This document shows, one piece after another, positions 46,461 through 55,088 of a stretch of DNA of 64,000 nucleotides (its first letter is position 1; the number at the start of each line of letters is the position of its first letter). Under the pieces are notes generated by a model. The model was not told the origin of the DNA. It was given only the letters and a program-made list of their open reading frames with translations, and did not search any database. Source of the stretch: Paracidovorax cattleyae (GTDB lineage: Bacteria; Pseudomonadota; Gammaproteobacteria; Burkholderiales; Burkholderiaceae_C); contig NZ_FNJL01000032.1 in the NCBI RefSeq assembly GCF_900104515.1, forward strand, positions 1-64,000, written 5' to 3'. A program made the translations under genes and the position numbers.

Positions 46461-48335
46461 ATGAATCCGCGGCTGGTCGAGTACTACAACCGGGAGCTGA
46501 GCTACCTGCGCGAACTGGGCGCGGAGTTCGCTGCCGCCTTCCCGAAGGTCGCCGGACGGCTGTCGCTGCGCGAGCTGGAGGTGGCCGATCCGTACGTGGA
46601 GCGCCTGCTCGAGGGGTTCAGCTTCCTCACGGCACGCATCCAGATGAAGATGGACGCGGAGTTTCCGCGCCTGTCGCAACGCATCCTGGAGATGGTGTGC
46701 CCCCATTACCTGGCCCCGACGCCGTCGATGGTGGTGGTCCAGATGGAGCCCAGCGGCACGGAGGGCAGCCTGGTCGAGGGCTACACCCTGGAGGCCGGCA
46801 GCGTGATCCGCGGGCGCAAGACCGCGGAAGACCAGACGCCGTGCGATTTCCGCACCGGACACGCGGTCACGCTCCGGCCCATCGATCTGCTGCAGGCTCG
46901 CCTGGGAGGGCCGCCGCTCGATCTGCCGCTGTCGCGCTTCGGCCTGGCGGAGGAGGCCGCGGGTCACCTGCGTTTCACCCTGTCGGTGCGCGGCGCCGCG
47001 CAGTGGCGCAACCTGCGCATGGACCGACTCGACCTGCACATTTCCGCGGGGGATGCCGTGGCGTCGCACCTGCAGGAACTGATCCACGAGTCCGTCATGG
47101 GCGTGATCGTGCACGACCCGCAGGACGCCTCCAAGGTCTGGGCACAGCTGCCGGCGGAGTCCGTGCAGCCGGAGGGGTACGAGCAATCCCAGGCCCTGCT
47201 GCCCTACACCCACCGCGCGTTCCAGGGGCACCGGCTGCTGCACGAGTATTTCGCGTTCCCTGCGCGGTTCCGCTTTTTCTCGATCCGCGGGCTGCGGGAA
47301 GCGCTCGACCGCGTGCCGGGCGCGCAGGTCGGGATCACGCTGCTGCTGCGGCGCGCGCAGCCCACGCTGGAGGCGCAGGTGGACCGCAACAAGTTCCTCC
47401 TGCACTGCGTGCCGGCGATCAACCTGTTCGAGCGCCCGGCCGACCGCATCCACGTGTCCCCGGGCGTCAGCGAATACCACGTGGTGCCGGACCGCACGCG
47501 GCCGCGCGACTTCGAGGTCTATTCCGTTCTCGGGGTGACGGGCCACCGCGAGGGCCAGCTCAAGGACCAGGATTTCGTGCCGTTCTTCGCTTCGGTGCAC
47601 GGCCTGCGCGCGAGCGAGCAGGCCTATTTCGCCGTGCGCAGGGAGCCGCGCCTGTTCTCGGAGCATGCGACGCGTTTCGGGCCGCGCACCCAGTACCTGG
47701 GCAGCGAGGTCTTCATCTCGCTGGTGGACCAGCGCGCCGCACCGTTCGCGGACGACCTCAAGCAGCTCAGCGTGCGGGCGTTGTGCACCAACCGCGACCT
47801 GCCGCTGCTGATGGGCGGCAAGGGCGAGCAGAGCGACTTCACCCTGGTGGAGTCCGCGCCCGTGGCCTCCGTGCGCACGGTGGCCGGCCCGACGCGGCCC
47901 ACGGCCAGCATTGCCGAAAACGAGATGACCTGGCGGTTGATTTCGCACCTGTCCCTCAACTACCTGGCGATGAGCGATCTGTCGGAGGAGGAGGGCGCGG
48001 CGACGCTGCGCGACCTGCTGCGGCTCTATATCGACCACGGGGACCGCGATCTCTCGGGGCAGATCGCGGCGATCCGCTCGCTGGCGATCGCGCCGGTCAC
48101 GCGCCGCCTGCCCCAGCACGGCCAACTGGTCTATGGCCGTGGCGTGGGCATCACCCTGGGGGTGGACGAAGGGCCGCTGGCGGGCGTGAGCCCCTGGCCC
48201 CTCGCGTCGATCCTGGAGCGCTTCTTCGCCCGCCACGTGGGCGTCAACAGCTATACCGAGCTGTCGCTGCGGTCGCGGCAGCGGGGAGCGATCGCGCGCT
48301 GGAAGGTGCGTCCCGGCCAGAGGCCCGCGGCATGA
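46461..48335 (+). CDS. tssF: T6SS baseplate subunit TssF
   Basis: 624 residues. The N terminus MNPRLVEYYNRELSYLRELG and the following FAAAFPKVAGRLSLRELEVA, DPYVERLLEGFSFLTARIQM and MVCPHYLAPTPSMVVVQMEP are diagnostic of TssF (VasA/ImpG). The C terminus has the conserved ASILERFFARHVGVNSYTEL. TssF with TssG forms the baseplate wedge (gp6/gp7-like). Its stop overlaps the tssG start by four bases (ATGA). Confidence 0.97.
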   Translation: MNPRLVEYYNRELSYLRELGAEFAAAFPKVAGRLSLRELEVADPYVERLLEGFSFLTARIQMKMDAEFPRLSQRILEMVCPHYLAPTPSMVVVQMEPSGTEGSLVEGYTLEAGSVIRGRKTAEDQTPCDFRTGHAVTLRPIDLLQARLGGPPLDLPLSRFGLAEEAAGHLRFTLSVRGAAQWRNLRMDRLDLHISAGDAVASHLQELIHESVMGVIVHDPQDASKVWAQLPAESVQPEGYEQSQALLPYTHRAFQGHRLLHEYFAFPARFRFFSIRGLREALDRVPGAQVGITLLLRRAQPTLEAQVDRNKFLLHCVPAINLFERPADRIHVSPGVSEYHVVPDRTRPRDFEVYSVLGVTGHREGQLKDQDFVPFFASVHGLRASEQAYFAVRREPRLFSEHATRFGPRTQYLGSEVFISLVDQRAAPFADDLKQLSVRALCTNRDLPLLMGGKGEQSDFTLVESAPVASVRTVAGPTRPTASIAENEMTWRLISHLSLNYLAMSDLSEEEGAATLRDLLRLYIDHGDRDLSGQIAAIRSLAIAPVTRRLPQHGQLVYGRGVGITLGVDEGPLAGVSPWPLASILERFFARHVGVNSYTELSLRSRQRGAIARWKVRPGQRPAA

Positions 48336-49480
48336 GCGACCGCGTGACCGCGCCGGAAGCTTCCGCAACGCCGGAGCCGGGACCGCGGCAGGGGCCGGCC
48401 CCCGGCCTGGATGCCTCGGAGTTCTGGCAGCGGTTGCGGCGCGACCCGCATCCGTTCGACCTGTTCTTCGCGCTGCGCGTACTGCAGGCGCGCAGCCGCG
48501 GCCATCCGCGCTTTGGCAAGGCCCTGCGACCGCGGGACGAGCCGCTGCGCCTGGGGCAGGATCCGTCGCTGGCTTTCGCGCCCGCGACCCTCGCGGAAGT
48601 GCTGCCGGCCACGGCCGGCCAGCCCGAACGCCTCACGGTCTGGAACTTCGGCCTCTACGGCCCCAACGGGCCGCTGCCCACGCACCTGACCGAATACGTG
48701 CGCGAGCGCCTGCGGCAGCACGACGACCCGACGATCGCGCGCTTCTCGGACATCTTCCACCACCGGCTGCTGCTGCTGTTCTTCCGGGCGTGGTCCGACA
48801 CGCAGCCGGTGACCTCGCTCGACCGCCCGGACAGCGACCTGTTCGGGCGCCACCTGCGCAGCCTGATCGGCTATGGCGAGGCGTCCCAGCGCGATCGCGA
48901 CACCGTGCCGGACCATGCCAAGCAATACCTGGCGGGCCACTGGACGCGCTGGACGCGCAATCCCGAAGGCCTGGTGTCGGCCCTGCGGATCTTCTTCGAA
49001 GTGCCGGTGGAGCTGGTCGAGTTCACGCTCCATTACCTGGAGCTGGACCCGGAGCAGCAGACCACGCTGTCGCGCGTGCCGCGCAATGCGCGCCTGGGCG
49101 TGGACACGGTGGTGGGCAGCCGCGTGCCCGACGCGCAGGGCAAGTTCCGGCTGCGCATCGGTCCGCTGCCGCTCGCGCAGTACGAGCGCTTCCTGCCGGG
49201 CGGCGAGGATTTTCGCGCGCTGGTGGACTGGGTGCGCAACTACGTCGGCATCGAGTTCGCCTGGGATTACGAACTGATCCTGCGCCGCGAGGATGTCCCG
49301 CCCTGCCAGCTCGGCGGCAGCGTCCGGCTGGGATGGACGACGTGGTCCTTCTCCGGCCCCGCGCAGCGCGATCCGGACGACTTCCGGCTCGACCCCGAGC
49401 TGTGGCTGGCATCGCGCAGGCGGCCCGGCCCGGGCGCGCCGGCCGGACCGGACCCTGTTGCCGAGGCCGAGGCGTCCTAG
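48332..49480 (+). CDS. tssG: T6SS baseplate subunit TssG
   Basis: 382 residues from the ATG overlapping the tssF stop; the much longer open frame to the left is just read-through across tssF. Motifs are FWQRLRRDPHPFDLFFALRV, LRLGQDPSLAFAPATLAEV, YGPNGPLPTHLTEYVRERLR, FSDIFHHRLLLLFFRAWSDT and LLPGGEDF-like RFLPGGEDFRALVDWVRNYV. It completes the TssEFG wedge. The extreme C terminus is Pro/Ala-rich. A 71-bp gap precedes tssH. Confidence 0.95.
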   Translation: MSDRVTAPEASATPEPGPRQGPAPGLDASEFWQRLRRDPHPFDLFFALRVLQARSRGHPRFGKALRPRDEPLRLGQDPSLAFAPATLAEVLPATAGQPERLTVWNFGLYGPNGPLPTHLTEYVRERLRQHDDPTIARFSDIFHHRLLLLFFRAWSDTQPVTSLDRPDSDLFGRHLRSLIGYGEASQRDRDTVPDHAKQYLAGHWTRWTRNPEGLVSALRIFFEVPVELVEFTLHYLELDPEQQTTLSRVPRNARLGVDTVVGSRVPDAQGKFRLRIGPLPLAQYERFLPGGEDFRALVDWVRNYVGIEFAWDYELILRREDVPPCQLGGSVRLGWTTWSFSGPAQRDPDDFRLDPELWLASRRRPGPGAPAGPDPVAEAEAS

Positions 49481-49551
49481 CGTGGTGCACCGTTGCCTGT
49501 TCCGTTCCTTTTCATCCTTTCACCGATTTTCATTTCCATCCGCGAGGTCCC

Positions 49552-52308
49552 ATGTCTGAAATCAGCCGGCAAGCCCTTTTCGGCAAGCTCAATCCCCTGC
49601 TCTTCAAGTCGCTGGAAAGCGCGACCGTGTTCTGCAAGCTGCGCGGCAACCCGTACGTGGAGCTGGTGCACTGGCTGCACCAGTTGCTGCAGGAGACGGA
49701 CTCCGACCTGATCCGGCTGCTGCGCCATTTCGCCGTGGATTCCGACCGGCTCGCCGCCGACGTGCTGCAGAGCCTGGACCGGCTGCCGCGCGGAGCGACG
49801 TCGATCAGCGATTTCTCGGCGCAGATCGAGTCCTCGATCGAGCGCGGCTGGGTGTATGCCACGCTGATGTACGGCGAATCGCAGATCCGCAGCGCCTACT
49901 GGCTCTCGGGCATGCTGCGAACGCGCGTGCTGGCCAACGAGCTGCGCGCGGTCTCGGCGGAATTCAACAAGCTGGGCGAGCCCGCATTGAGCGAGGTGTT
50001 CGGCCGGCTGTTGCCGGACTCGCCGGAGTCGCGCCTCAAGGCCGCGGACGGCAGCGGCCTGGGCGGCGTGCCCGGCGAGGCCAGCGGCGCCACGGGTGCC
50101 GCGGCGGGCCCGGGCGAGGCGCTCAAGCGCTACACGGTGGACCTGACCGAGCGCGCGCGCCTGCAGGAACTCGACCCGGTCACGGGCCGCGACGAGGAAG
50201 TGCGCCAGATGGTGGACATCCTGATGCGCCGGCGCCAGAACAACCCCATCCTGGTCGGCGAGGCCGGCGTGGGCAAGACGGCCGTGGTGGAGGGCCTCGC
50301 GCTGCGCATCGCGGCAGGCGACGTGCCGCCCCCGCTGAAGGACGTGCAATTGCGCGTGGTGGACATCGGCCTGCTGCAGGCCGGCGCGAGCATGAAGGGC
50401 GAGTTCGAGAACCGGCTGCGCTCGCTGCTCGACGAGGTGCAGGCCAGCACGGTGCCGATCGTGCTGTTCATCGACGAGGTCCACACGCTGGTCGGCGCGG
50501 GCGGGCAGGCGGGCACGGGCGATGCCGCCAACCTGCTCAAGCCGGCGCTGGCGCGCGGTGTGCTGCGCACCATCGGCGCGACCACCTGGGCCGAATACAA
50601 GAAATACATCGAGAAGGACCCGGCGCTCACCCGGCGCTTCCAGCTCGTGCAGATCCACGAGCCGGACGAGGCCAAGGCGGTGCACATGCTGCGCGGCGTG
50701 GCGGCGAAGCTGGAAGGCCACCACAAGGTGCGCATCGGCGAGGACGCCGTGGCCGCAGCGGTCACGCTGTCGCACCGCTACATCCCCTCGCGCCAGTTGC
50801 CCGACAAGGCCGTGAGCCTGCTGGACACCGCCTGCTCGCGCGTGGCGCTGGGCCTGCACGCCACGCCGGCGCGGCTGGAATCGGTGGTGCGGCAGCTGGA
50901 GGCGCTGGAGGTCGAGAAGGGCATCGTGCAGCGCGAACTGGGCCTGGGCGTGGGCGATGCCGGCCGTTTTGCCGACATCGGCGCTTCGATCGAGTGCCTG
51001 CTGGCCGAGAAGGCCGCGCTGCAGGAGCGGTTCGAGCGCGAGAAGGTGCTGGTGCAGCAGATCGTGGACGCGGAGGCGGCGCTGCTGAAGCCGGCCGGCA
51101 AGCCCGCGGAAACCGGCACACCACCGGCCGACGCGTCGATAGTGTCCGCAGCCACCGGCACAGGGGAGGCTGCAACGGCGGCCGGTGCGGCGCAGGGCTC
51201 GGCCGTGCTCCCGGCGGGCGCCACCCCCGAGGCACTGGGCGCGCTGCGCCAGGACCTGGCGCGCCTGCAGGGCGAGGACCCGCTGCTGCAGCCTGTCGTG
51301 GACGCGGGCGTGGTGGCCGCCGTGGTCGCAGAGTGGACGGGCATCCCCGTGGGCCGCATGGTGCGCGACGAGGTGCAGTCCGTACTGACGCTTGCCGACA
51401 CGCTGGAGAAGCGGGTGATCGGCCAGCGCCACGGCCTGGAGGCGATCACGCGCCGCATCCAGACCGCGCGCGCCCAACTCGACAACCCGGGCAAGCCCAT
51501 CGGCGTGTTCCTGCTGGCGGGCCCTTCGGGCGTCGGCAAGACGGAGACCGCGCTGTCGCTGGCCGAGGCGTTGTACGGCGGCGAGCAGAACCTCATCACC
51601 ATCAACATGAGCGAATACCAGGAGGCCCACACGGTCTCCACGCTCAAGGGCGCGCCGCCCGGCTATGTGGGCTACGGCGAGGGCGGCGTGCTGACCGAGG
51701 CTGTGCGCCGCCGCCCCTACAGCGTGGTGCTGCTCGACGAGATCGAAAAAGCCCATCCGGACGTGCACGAGCTGTTCTTCCAGGTGTTCGACAAGGGCTG
51801 GATGGAAGACGGCGAGGGGCGCTACATCGACTTCAAGAACACGGTCATCATTCTGACCTCCAACGTGGGCTCGGAACTGATCGCCGGCATGTGCCGGGAC
51901 CCGGAGCTGGCCCCCCAGCCCGAGGCGCTGGCCCAGGCGGTGCGCAAGCCGCTGCTGGAGAAATTTCCGGCCGCGCTGCTGGGCCGTCTGGTAGTGGTGC
52001 CCTACTACCCGATCTCGGACGCGATGCTCGAGCAGATCATCCGCCTGCAGCTCAAGCGCATCCAGACGCGCATCGCCGAGCGCCATGGCGCCGTGCTGGA
52101 CATCGACGACGCCGCCGTGCAACTCATCCGCCAGCGCTGCACCGAGGTGGAATCCGGGGCCCGGATGGTGGACGGGATCATCACCCAGAACCTGCTGCCG
52201 CGGCTGGCGATGCGTTTCCTGCAGAGTTCGGTCGAGTCGAAGTCGATCCGCCGCATCCGGCTGGGCGTGGCGGACAGCGATTTCGCCATCGAGTACGAGG
52301 AGGCCTGA
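49552..52308 (+). CDS. tssH: T6SS sheath-disassembly ATPase TssH (ClpV)
   Basis: 918 residues. The N-terminal double ClpN repeat (ISRQALFGKLNPLLFKSLES, PYVELVHWLHQLLQ) binds contracted TssC. The two AAA+ modules are complete: Walker A GEAGVGKTAVVEGLALR at about residue 236 with Walker B VLFIDEVHTLVGAG, and GPSGVGKTETALSLAEAL at about 656 with VVLLDEIEKAHPDV. An Ala-rich insertion of about 60 residues in the middle-domain region (around residues 515-570) is low-complexity. ClpV extracts and recycles the sheath after firing. It is the last gene of the T6SS operon. Confidence 0.96.
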   Translation: MSEISRQALFGKLNPLLFKSLESATVFCKLRGNPYVELVHWLHQLLQETDSDLIRLLRHFAVDSDRLAADVLQSLDRLPRGATSISDFSAQIESSIERGWVYATLMYGESQIRSAYWLSGMLRTRVLANELRAVSAEFNKLGEPALSEVFGRLLPDSPESRLKAADGSGLGGVPGEASGATGAAAGPGEALKRYTVDLTERARLQELDPVTGRDEEVRQMVDILMRRRQNNPILVGEAGVGKTAVVEGLALRIAAGDVPPPLKDVQLRVVDIGLLQAGASMKGEFENRLRSLLDEVQASTVPIVLFIDEVHTLVGAGGQAGTGDAANLLKPALARGVLRTIGATTWAEYKKYIEKDPALTRRFQLVQIHEPDEAKAVHMLRGVAAKLEGHHKVRIGEDAVAAAVTLSHRYIPSRQLPDKAVSLLDTACSRVALGLHATPARLESVVRQLEALEVEKGIVQRELGLGVGDAGRFADIGASIECLLAEKAALQERFEREKVLVQQIVDAEAALLKPAGKPAETGTPPADASIVSAATGTGEAATAAGAAQGSAVLPAGATPEALGALRQDLARLQGEDPLLQPVVDAGVVAAVVAEWTGIPVGRMVRDEVQSVLTLADTLEKRVIGQRHGLEAITRRIQTARAQLDNPGKPIGVFLLAGPSGVGKTETALSLAEALYGGEQNLITINMSEYQEAHTVSTLKGAPPGYVGYGEGGVLTEAVRRRPYSVVLLDEIEKAHPDVHELFFQVFDKGWMEDGEGRYIDFKNTVIILTSNVGSELIAGMCRDPELAPQPEALAQAVRKPLLEKFPAALLGRLVVVPYYPISDAMLEQIIRLQLKRIQTRIAERHGAVLDIDDAAVQLIRQRCTEVESGARMVDGIITQNLLPRLAMRFLQSSVESKSIRRIRLGVADSDFAIEYEEA

Positions 52309-52378
52309 GGCGCCTGCGGGCTGCGGGGGGAAGGGCACCCCCGGAAGGGCTTTGCCCGACTTGGTACATAATGGACGG

Positions 52379-52478
52379 TTTCCACGGCCGGGGGAGGTGC
52401 CCTGCGGCCGTGGCGCAACTGCCGTAACGCACGGAACCCATTTCGGTCGATACAAGGGAAGCTGCGGCTTCCCTTTTT
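52379..52478 (+). ncRNA. Candidate small RNA downstream of tssH
   Basis: After tssH and a GC-rich stretch, a possible -10 box CATAAT (52367-52372) is followed by a perfect 9-bp stem CCACGGCCG / CGGCCGTGG, a single-stranded-looking segment, and the intrinsic terminator at 52454-52478. This layout (box, hairpin, linker, terminator in about 100 nt, no ORF) is that of a small RNA. A good -35 box is not visible and I recognise no Rfam family, so the call is tentative. Confidence 0.35.
52454..52478 (+). terminator. Intrinsic terminator after the tssH region
   Basis: A perfect inverted repeat AAGGGAAGC / GCTTCCCTT with a 4-nt loop is followed by T's. It ends either the long T6SS transcript or the candidate small RNA. 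Confidence 0.85.
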
Positions 52479-52541
52479 CACTTTGCATGCACCCCGCTCC
52501 GGGATTACGCTCAGGTTCGGAGCCCGGGCGGCGCAGCCGGC

Positions 52542-52620
52542 GCCCCGATGGTGAAATTGGTAGACACTGCGGACTTAAAATCTGTTTTGTCAAGTGTTGT
52601 CTGCCTGTGCTGGCGGGGCA
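52542..52620 (+). pseudogene. Degenerate intronless tRNA-Leu(UAA) relic
   Basis: GCCCCGATGGTGAAATTGGT followed by AGACAC is a good tRNA-Leu acceptor/D-arm start. The anticodon arm GCGGA-CTTAAAA-TCTGT has a UAA anticodon with two wobble pairs. After that a normal variable and T arm (GGTTCGA) are missing, though a GCGGGGC at 52613-52619 could pair with the 5' end. The 5' half is very similar to the intron-bearing tRNA-Leu 200 bp downstream. It is most likely a broken copy without an intron; the bases 52620-52740 hold nothing else I can identify. Confidence 0.6.
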
Positions 52621-52740
52621 AAAGAGTAATAGTGACAACGGTTTGCGATCACCCAGGACGAGGAATTTCGGCTCGGAATGGTGGTCAGGAGCCAAGCAGG
52701 AGCCAGCAGAAGGAACTGTGGTTCCAGCGCACCATGTACT

Positions 52741-53050
52741 GCCCGAGTGGTGAAATCGGTAGACACAAGGGACTTAAACAATTTGAGCCTTCGGGGGGAA
52801 ACGCCCGAAGTGAAGCCCGTCAAAGTCGGCGAAAGCCCTGGATACCTCGGTGTCCGCGCCAACGCCGAGCCAAGCCCGGATCCTCGTCCGGGAAGGTGTA
52901 GAGAGCAGACGGCGGGCACCTAATGCCGCAAGGCGATGGTGAAGGCGTGCTCCAGACCACGAACAGCCCTGGCGCTGGCGGCGAAAGTCGAAGTGGTACG
53001 AAAATCCCTCGCTGAAAGGCGTGCCGGTTCGATTCCGGCCTCGGGCACCA
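52741..53050 (+). tRNA. tRNA-Leu (anticodon UAA) interrupted by a group I intron
   Basis: Two exons, 52741-52775 and 53001-53050, join to an 85-nt tRNA including the encoded CCA. The 7-bp acceptor stem GCCCGAG/CTCGGGC is perfect and the anticodon stem AGGGA/TCCCT is perfect with loop CTTAAAA (UAA). A variable arm and T arm (GCCGGTTCGATTCCGGC) follow. The interruption falls between the first and second anticodon bases, the same place as the group I introns of cyanobacterial and plastid tRNA-Leu(UAA). The product is functional only if the intron self-splices. Confidence 0.9.
52776..53000 (+). ncRNA. Group I (IC3-type) self-splicing intron in tRNA-Leu(UAA)
   Basis: 225 nt with no ORF. The 5' exon ends in U and the intron ends in G, as required. 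The internal guide TTTGAGCC can pair with the exon end CTT (final U-G wobble). P2 is the CTTCGGG/CCCGAAG hairpin. Core elements are visible: the Q-like CGCCGAGCCAAGCCCGG, the R-like GGTGTAGAGAGCAGACGG with GGGCACC, and an S-like GCTCCAGACC. Layout and core order match the cyanobacterial tRNA-Leu intron. The intron is GC-rich like its host, which suggests long residence. Confidence 0.88.
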
Positions 53051-53054
53051 ACCT

Positions 53055-53090
53055 GGAAGCCGCTCCTGTTTCTTCAGGGGCGGCTTCTGT
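53055..53090 (+). terminator. Terminator after tRNA-Leu(UAA)
   Basis: The inverted repeat GAAGCCGCTCCTG / CAGGGGCGGCTTC (one wobble) with a 6-nt loop lies 5 bases after the CCA end. The following TGTCTAT is only moderately T-rich. Confidence 0.7.
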
Positions 53091-53149
53091 CTATCTGCAG
53101 AGACTGTGTGCGCCAAGCTGATTGAAGGCCGCGCCGATGCACGAATCCA

Positions 53150-54490
53150 CTATCGGCGTCTGCCGGCTGCAGACTTCTCCTGTGGTGGATCGATGATGGC
53201 GAGCATGGCCTGCCGGCCACCTTCTCGGTTGGCGCTCAGGACGTCTTTCAAGAACTCGGATGATTGGGCACTGGTGCCGATCCAGCCGGACTTTGCCAGT
53301 TGGATGAACTCCGAATTGTTCAAGTAGCGCGGGCAGTTGTGATAGCCAACGGATGTGCTCCCCCTCTTGTTCCTGGCTTCAGGCAGTTGAAGAAACTCGT
53401 CCAGATGATCGGCTGACATCGTGATGCCAGGGATCAGGCTTTCGTCGCGTGCATTGGGGCGGAATTGCTCACAGAATTTGAAGAAGAAGGGCTCGTGGCT
53501 CAGCCTGTAGCTCCATAGCGATGGCGATGGCGCGAGGTTGAGGCGCGCGGCGGCGGTCTTAAAGTCCTTGGTCTTCTGCAACTGAGCAAGGAGGTCTGAC
53601 GATGGAGGAATGGGATAGCTCCAGCTCTCAGGTTCCTTGCGCATGCGCTTGTACTGCAGGAGGACGTAGTTGTCGTAGCAGCTGTTGTAGATCAGGAGGT
53701 CGATGCCCAGTACGGTCTCCAGATCGGTCTGGTCGGTGACGATTACTCGAACCGAGCGGTCGTCGCCGTTGTCAAAAGTGGCGACCCTGACTGGTCGTTC
53801 TCCCAGGAGCCTATTGAAGATCCTGCTGTCGTGCTCCAGCAGTGTGCGCTCATGAACAGGGAGGGCGTCCAACAGATCCAGCACCGACGTGGCGTCCGGG
53901 GCGCGCTCGGTGTTCATTGATTTGAGGACTTCCGCTCGGTCCAGCCCGCCTATGTCCAAGGCCAGGCCCAGGCCGTCTCGCTGCTCATTCAAACGGAGTT
54001 CGCGCTGGCTGTTCTCGGGCAATCGATGCTGCTGAGTGCGCAGGGCAATGATGTCGTTGATGCGATCTGCGTCGGCCGGGCGCAGTTGTTGCAATCGCTC
54101 TATGAACTGGTTCCAGGACTGGCCGTCCAATCGCTTCAATCGCTCTGGAGTGCTGACGAGCGAGTCCAATTCCAGCGGTGCCAGCATTCTTGAGGTGACG
54201 GGCTGGTCGAAGACAAGCAACGGCTTGGTCATACGCATCTTGCCCTTGCCAGAACCGCCGCTGCCATGCATGCGTTCCATCATGGCGAATGCATGGATTT
54301 GGAGAGGGTCCTGCTGAAGTGCCAGGGCAACCAGTTCTCGCGGCTCGATGTCCCAGTCGAAAGCGGAGAACGAATCTGAAAAGTTCACCCCTGGATGCAG
54401 ACGTTCCTGCAGCCACTGGGTGCGCCCAGGTTCGAATGTCAGGATGAAGCCGCCGTATTCGGCTGGTGCATTCCTTTTCCTTCTTGGCAT
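53150..54490 (-). CDS. Hypothetical protein, 446 residues, unrecognised
   Basis: A complete frame with AAGGGA about 8 bases before the ATG. The protein begins with a basic stretch (MPRRKRNAPAEYGGFILTFE) and is soluble, with no signal peptide or membrane span. It contains segments such as LQQLRPADADRINDIIALRT, LGIDLLIYNSCYDNYVLLQY (QYKR), WSYPIPPSSDLLAQLQKTKD and a C-terminal TSVGYHNCPRYLNNSEFIQL. The cysteines and YKRM-like strand are reminiscent of nuclease-type or defence-associated proteins, but I cannot assign a family. Base composition is visibly less GC-rich than the T6SS genes. It faces the tRNA-Leu gene across about 100 bp, the usual place for island cargo. Confidence 0.75.
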   Translation of the reverse strand: MPRRKRNAPAEYGGFILTFEPGRTQWLQERLHPGVNFSDSFSAFDWDIEPRELVALALQQDPLQIHAFAMMERMHGSGGSGKGKMRMTKPLLVFDQPVTSRMLAPLELDSLVSTPERLKRLDGQSWNQFIERLQQLRPADADRINDIIALRTQQHRLPENSQRELRLNEQRDGLGLALDIGGLDRAEVLKSMNTERAPDATSVLDLLDALPVHERTLLEHDSRIFNRLLGERPVRVATFDNGDDRSVRVIVTDQTDLETVLGIDLLIYNSCYDNYVLLQYKRMRKEPESWSYPIPPSSDLLAQLQKTKDFKTAAARLNLAPSPSLWSYRLSHEPFFFKFCEQFRPNARDESLIPGITMSADHLDEFLQLPEARNKRGSTSVGYHNCPRYLNNSEFIQLAKSGWIGTSAQSSEFLKDVLSANREGGRQAMLAIIDPPQEKSAAGRRR

Positions 54491-55088
54491 CGTGCGATTC
54501 CCTTGCCCTTTTGCCAGATGGTATCTCCCCGCCGTGGATGGTCATAGATCGGCAGTGGGCGTCTCCCGGCAACGCCGGGCCGCGCTGTCGTGCTGCGCAT
54601 CGAGCCCCGCTGCGCGGGTCTCGCCCCTGGCGGGCTTCCATCGTTCCCTCGCTGCGCTCGGCTGACGCCTCCGGCCCGGAGGGCCGTGCCTGCGCGCTTC
54701 GCTTGCCGGTCCTGGCTTCGTTTGGGGTCGGGGTGGCGGAGTTGCCGTTCCCTTGAACGTACCACGACGTGCTCGCCGTCAAGGGCTGCGCGTGCCTGGA
54801 GGCACGCTGGCAGCCTGTGGCCGTCTACGCCCCCTGATGGCTTGCGCTGCGCCGTGATATCGGCGCCGCCATGCAGTCTCACCCCGGAGCAACCGGAGAT
54901 GCTATGAACAAGAGATCGCACGTCAGGGGCGCGGTTGTCTTGCAGCGCCCCGTCATCGGTGCGTGCGGCGCGCATGGAACGTGCCTCGCCGAAACGAGAG
55001 AACGCCCCGACATCACACCAAGGCGCGGGGAACGACCTGCGCGAAGCGCGTGCGCGACGACGCATCTCGCCATCGCGCATGCGCGCCG
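54491..55088. other. Gene-poor junction region with element-like DNA
   Basis: About 600 bp without a convincing intact gene. The left part contains repetitive GC-rich motifs such as CGCTGCGCTCGGCTGACGCC and a stretch that I associate with integrative/conjugative elements (recollection, unverified). At 54904 an ATG preceded by CGGAG begins MNKRSHVRGAVVLQRPVIG. That reading continues to 55137 through unlike sequence and into the 3' end of the next gene, so it looks like a truncated gene fused to foreign DNA around 54945-54965. Confidence 0.5.

Noticed and set aside
49477-52695. Minus-strand frame of 1072 residues across tssH
   Set aside because: Antisense shadow of the ClpV ATPase with His/Gln/Arg-rich composition.
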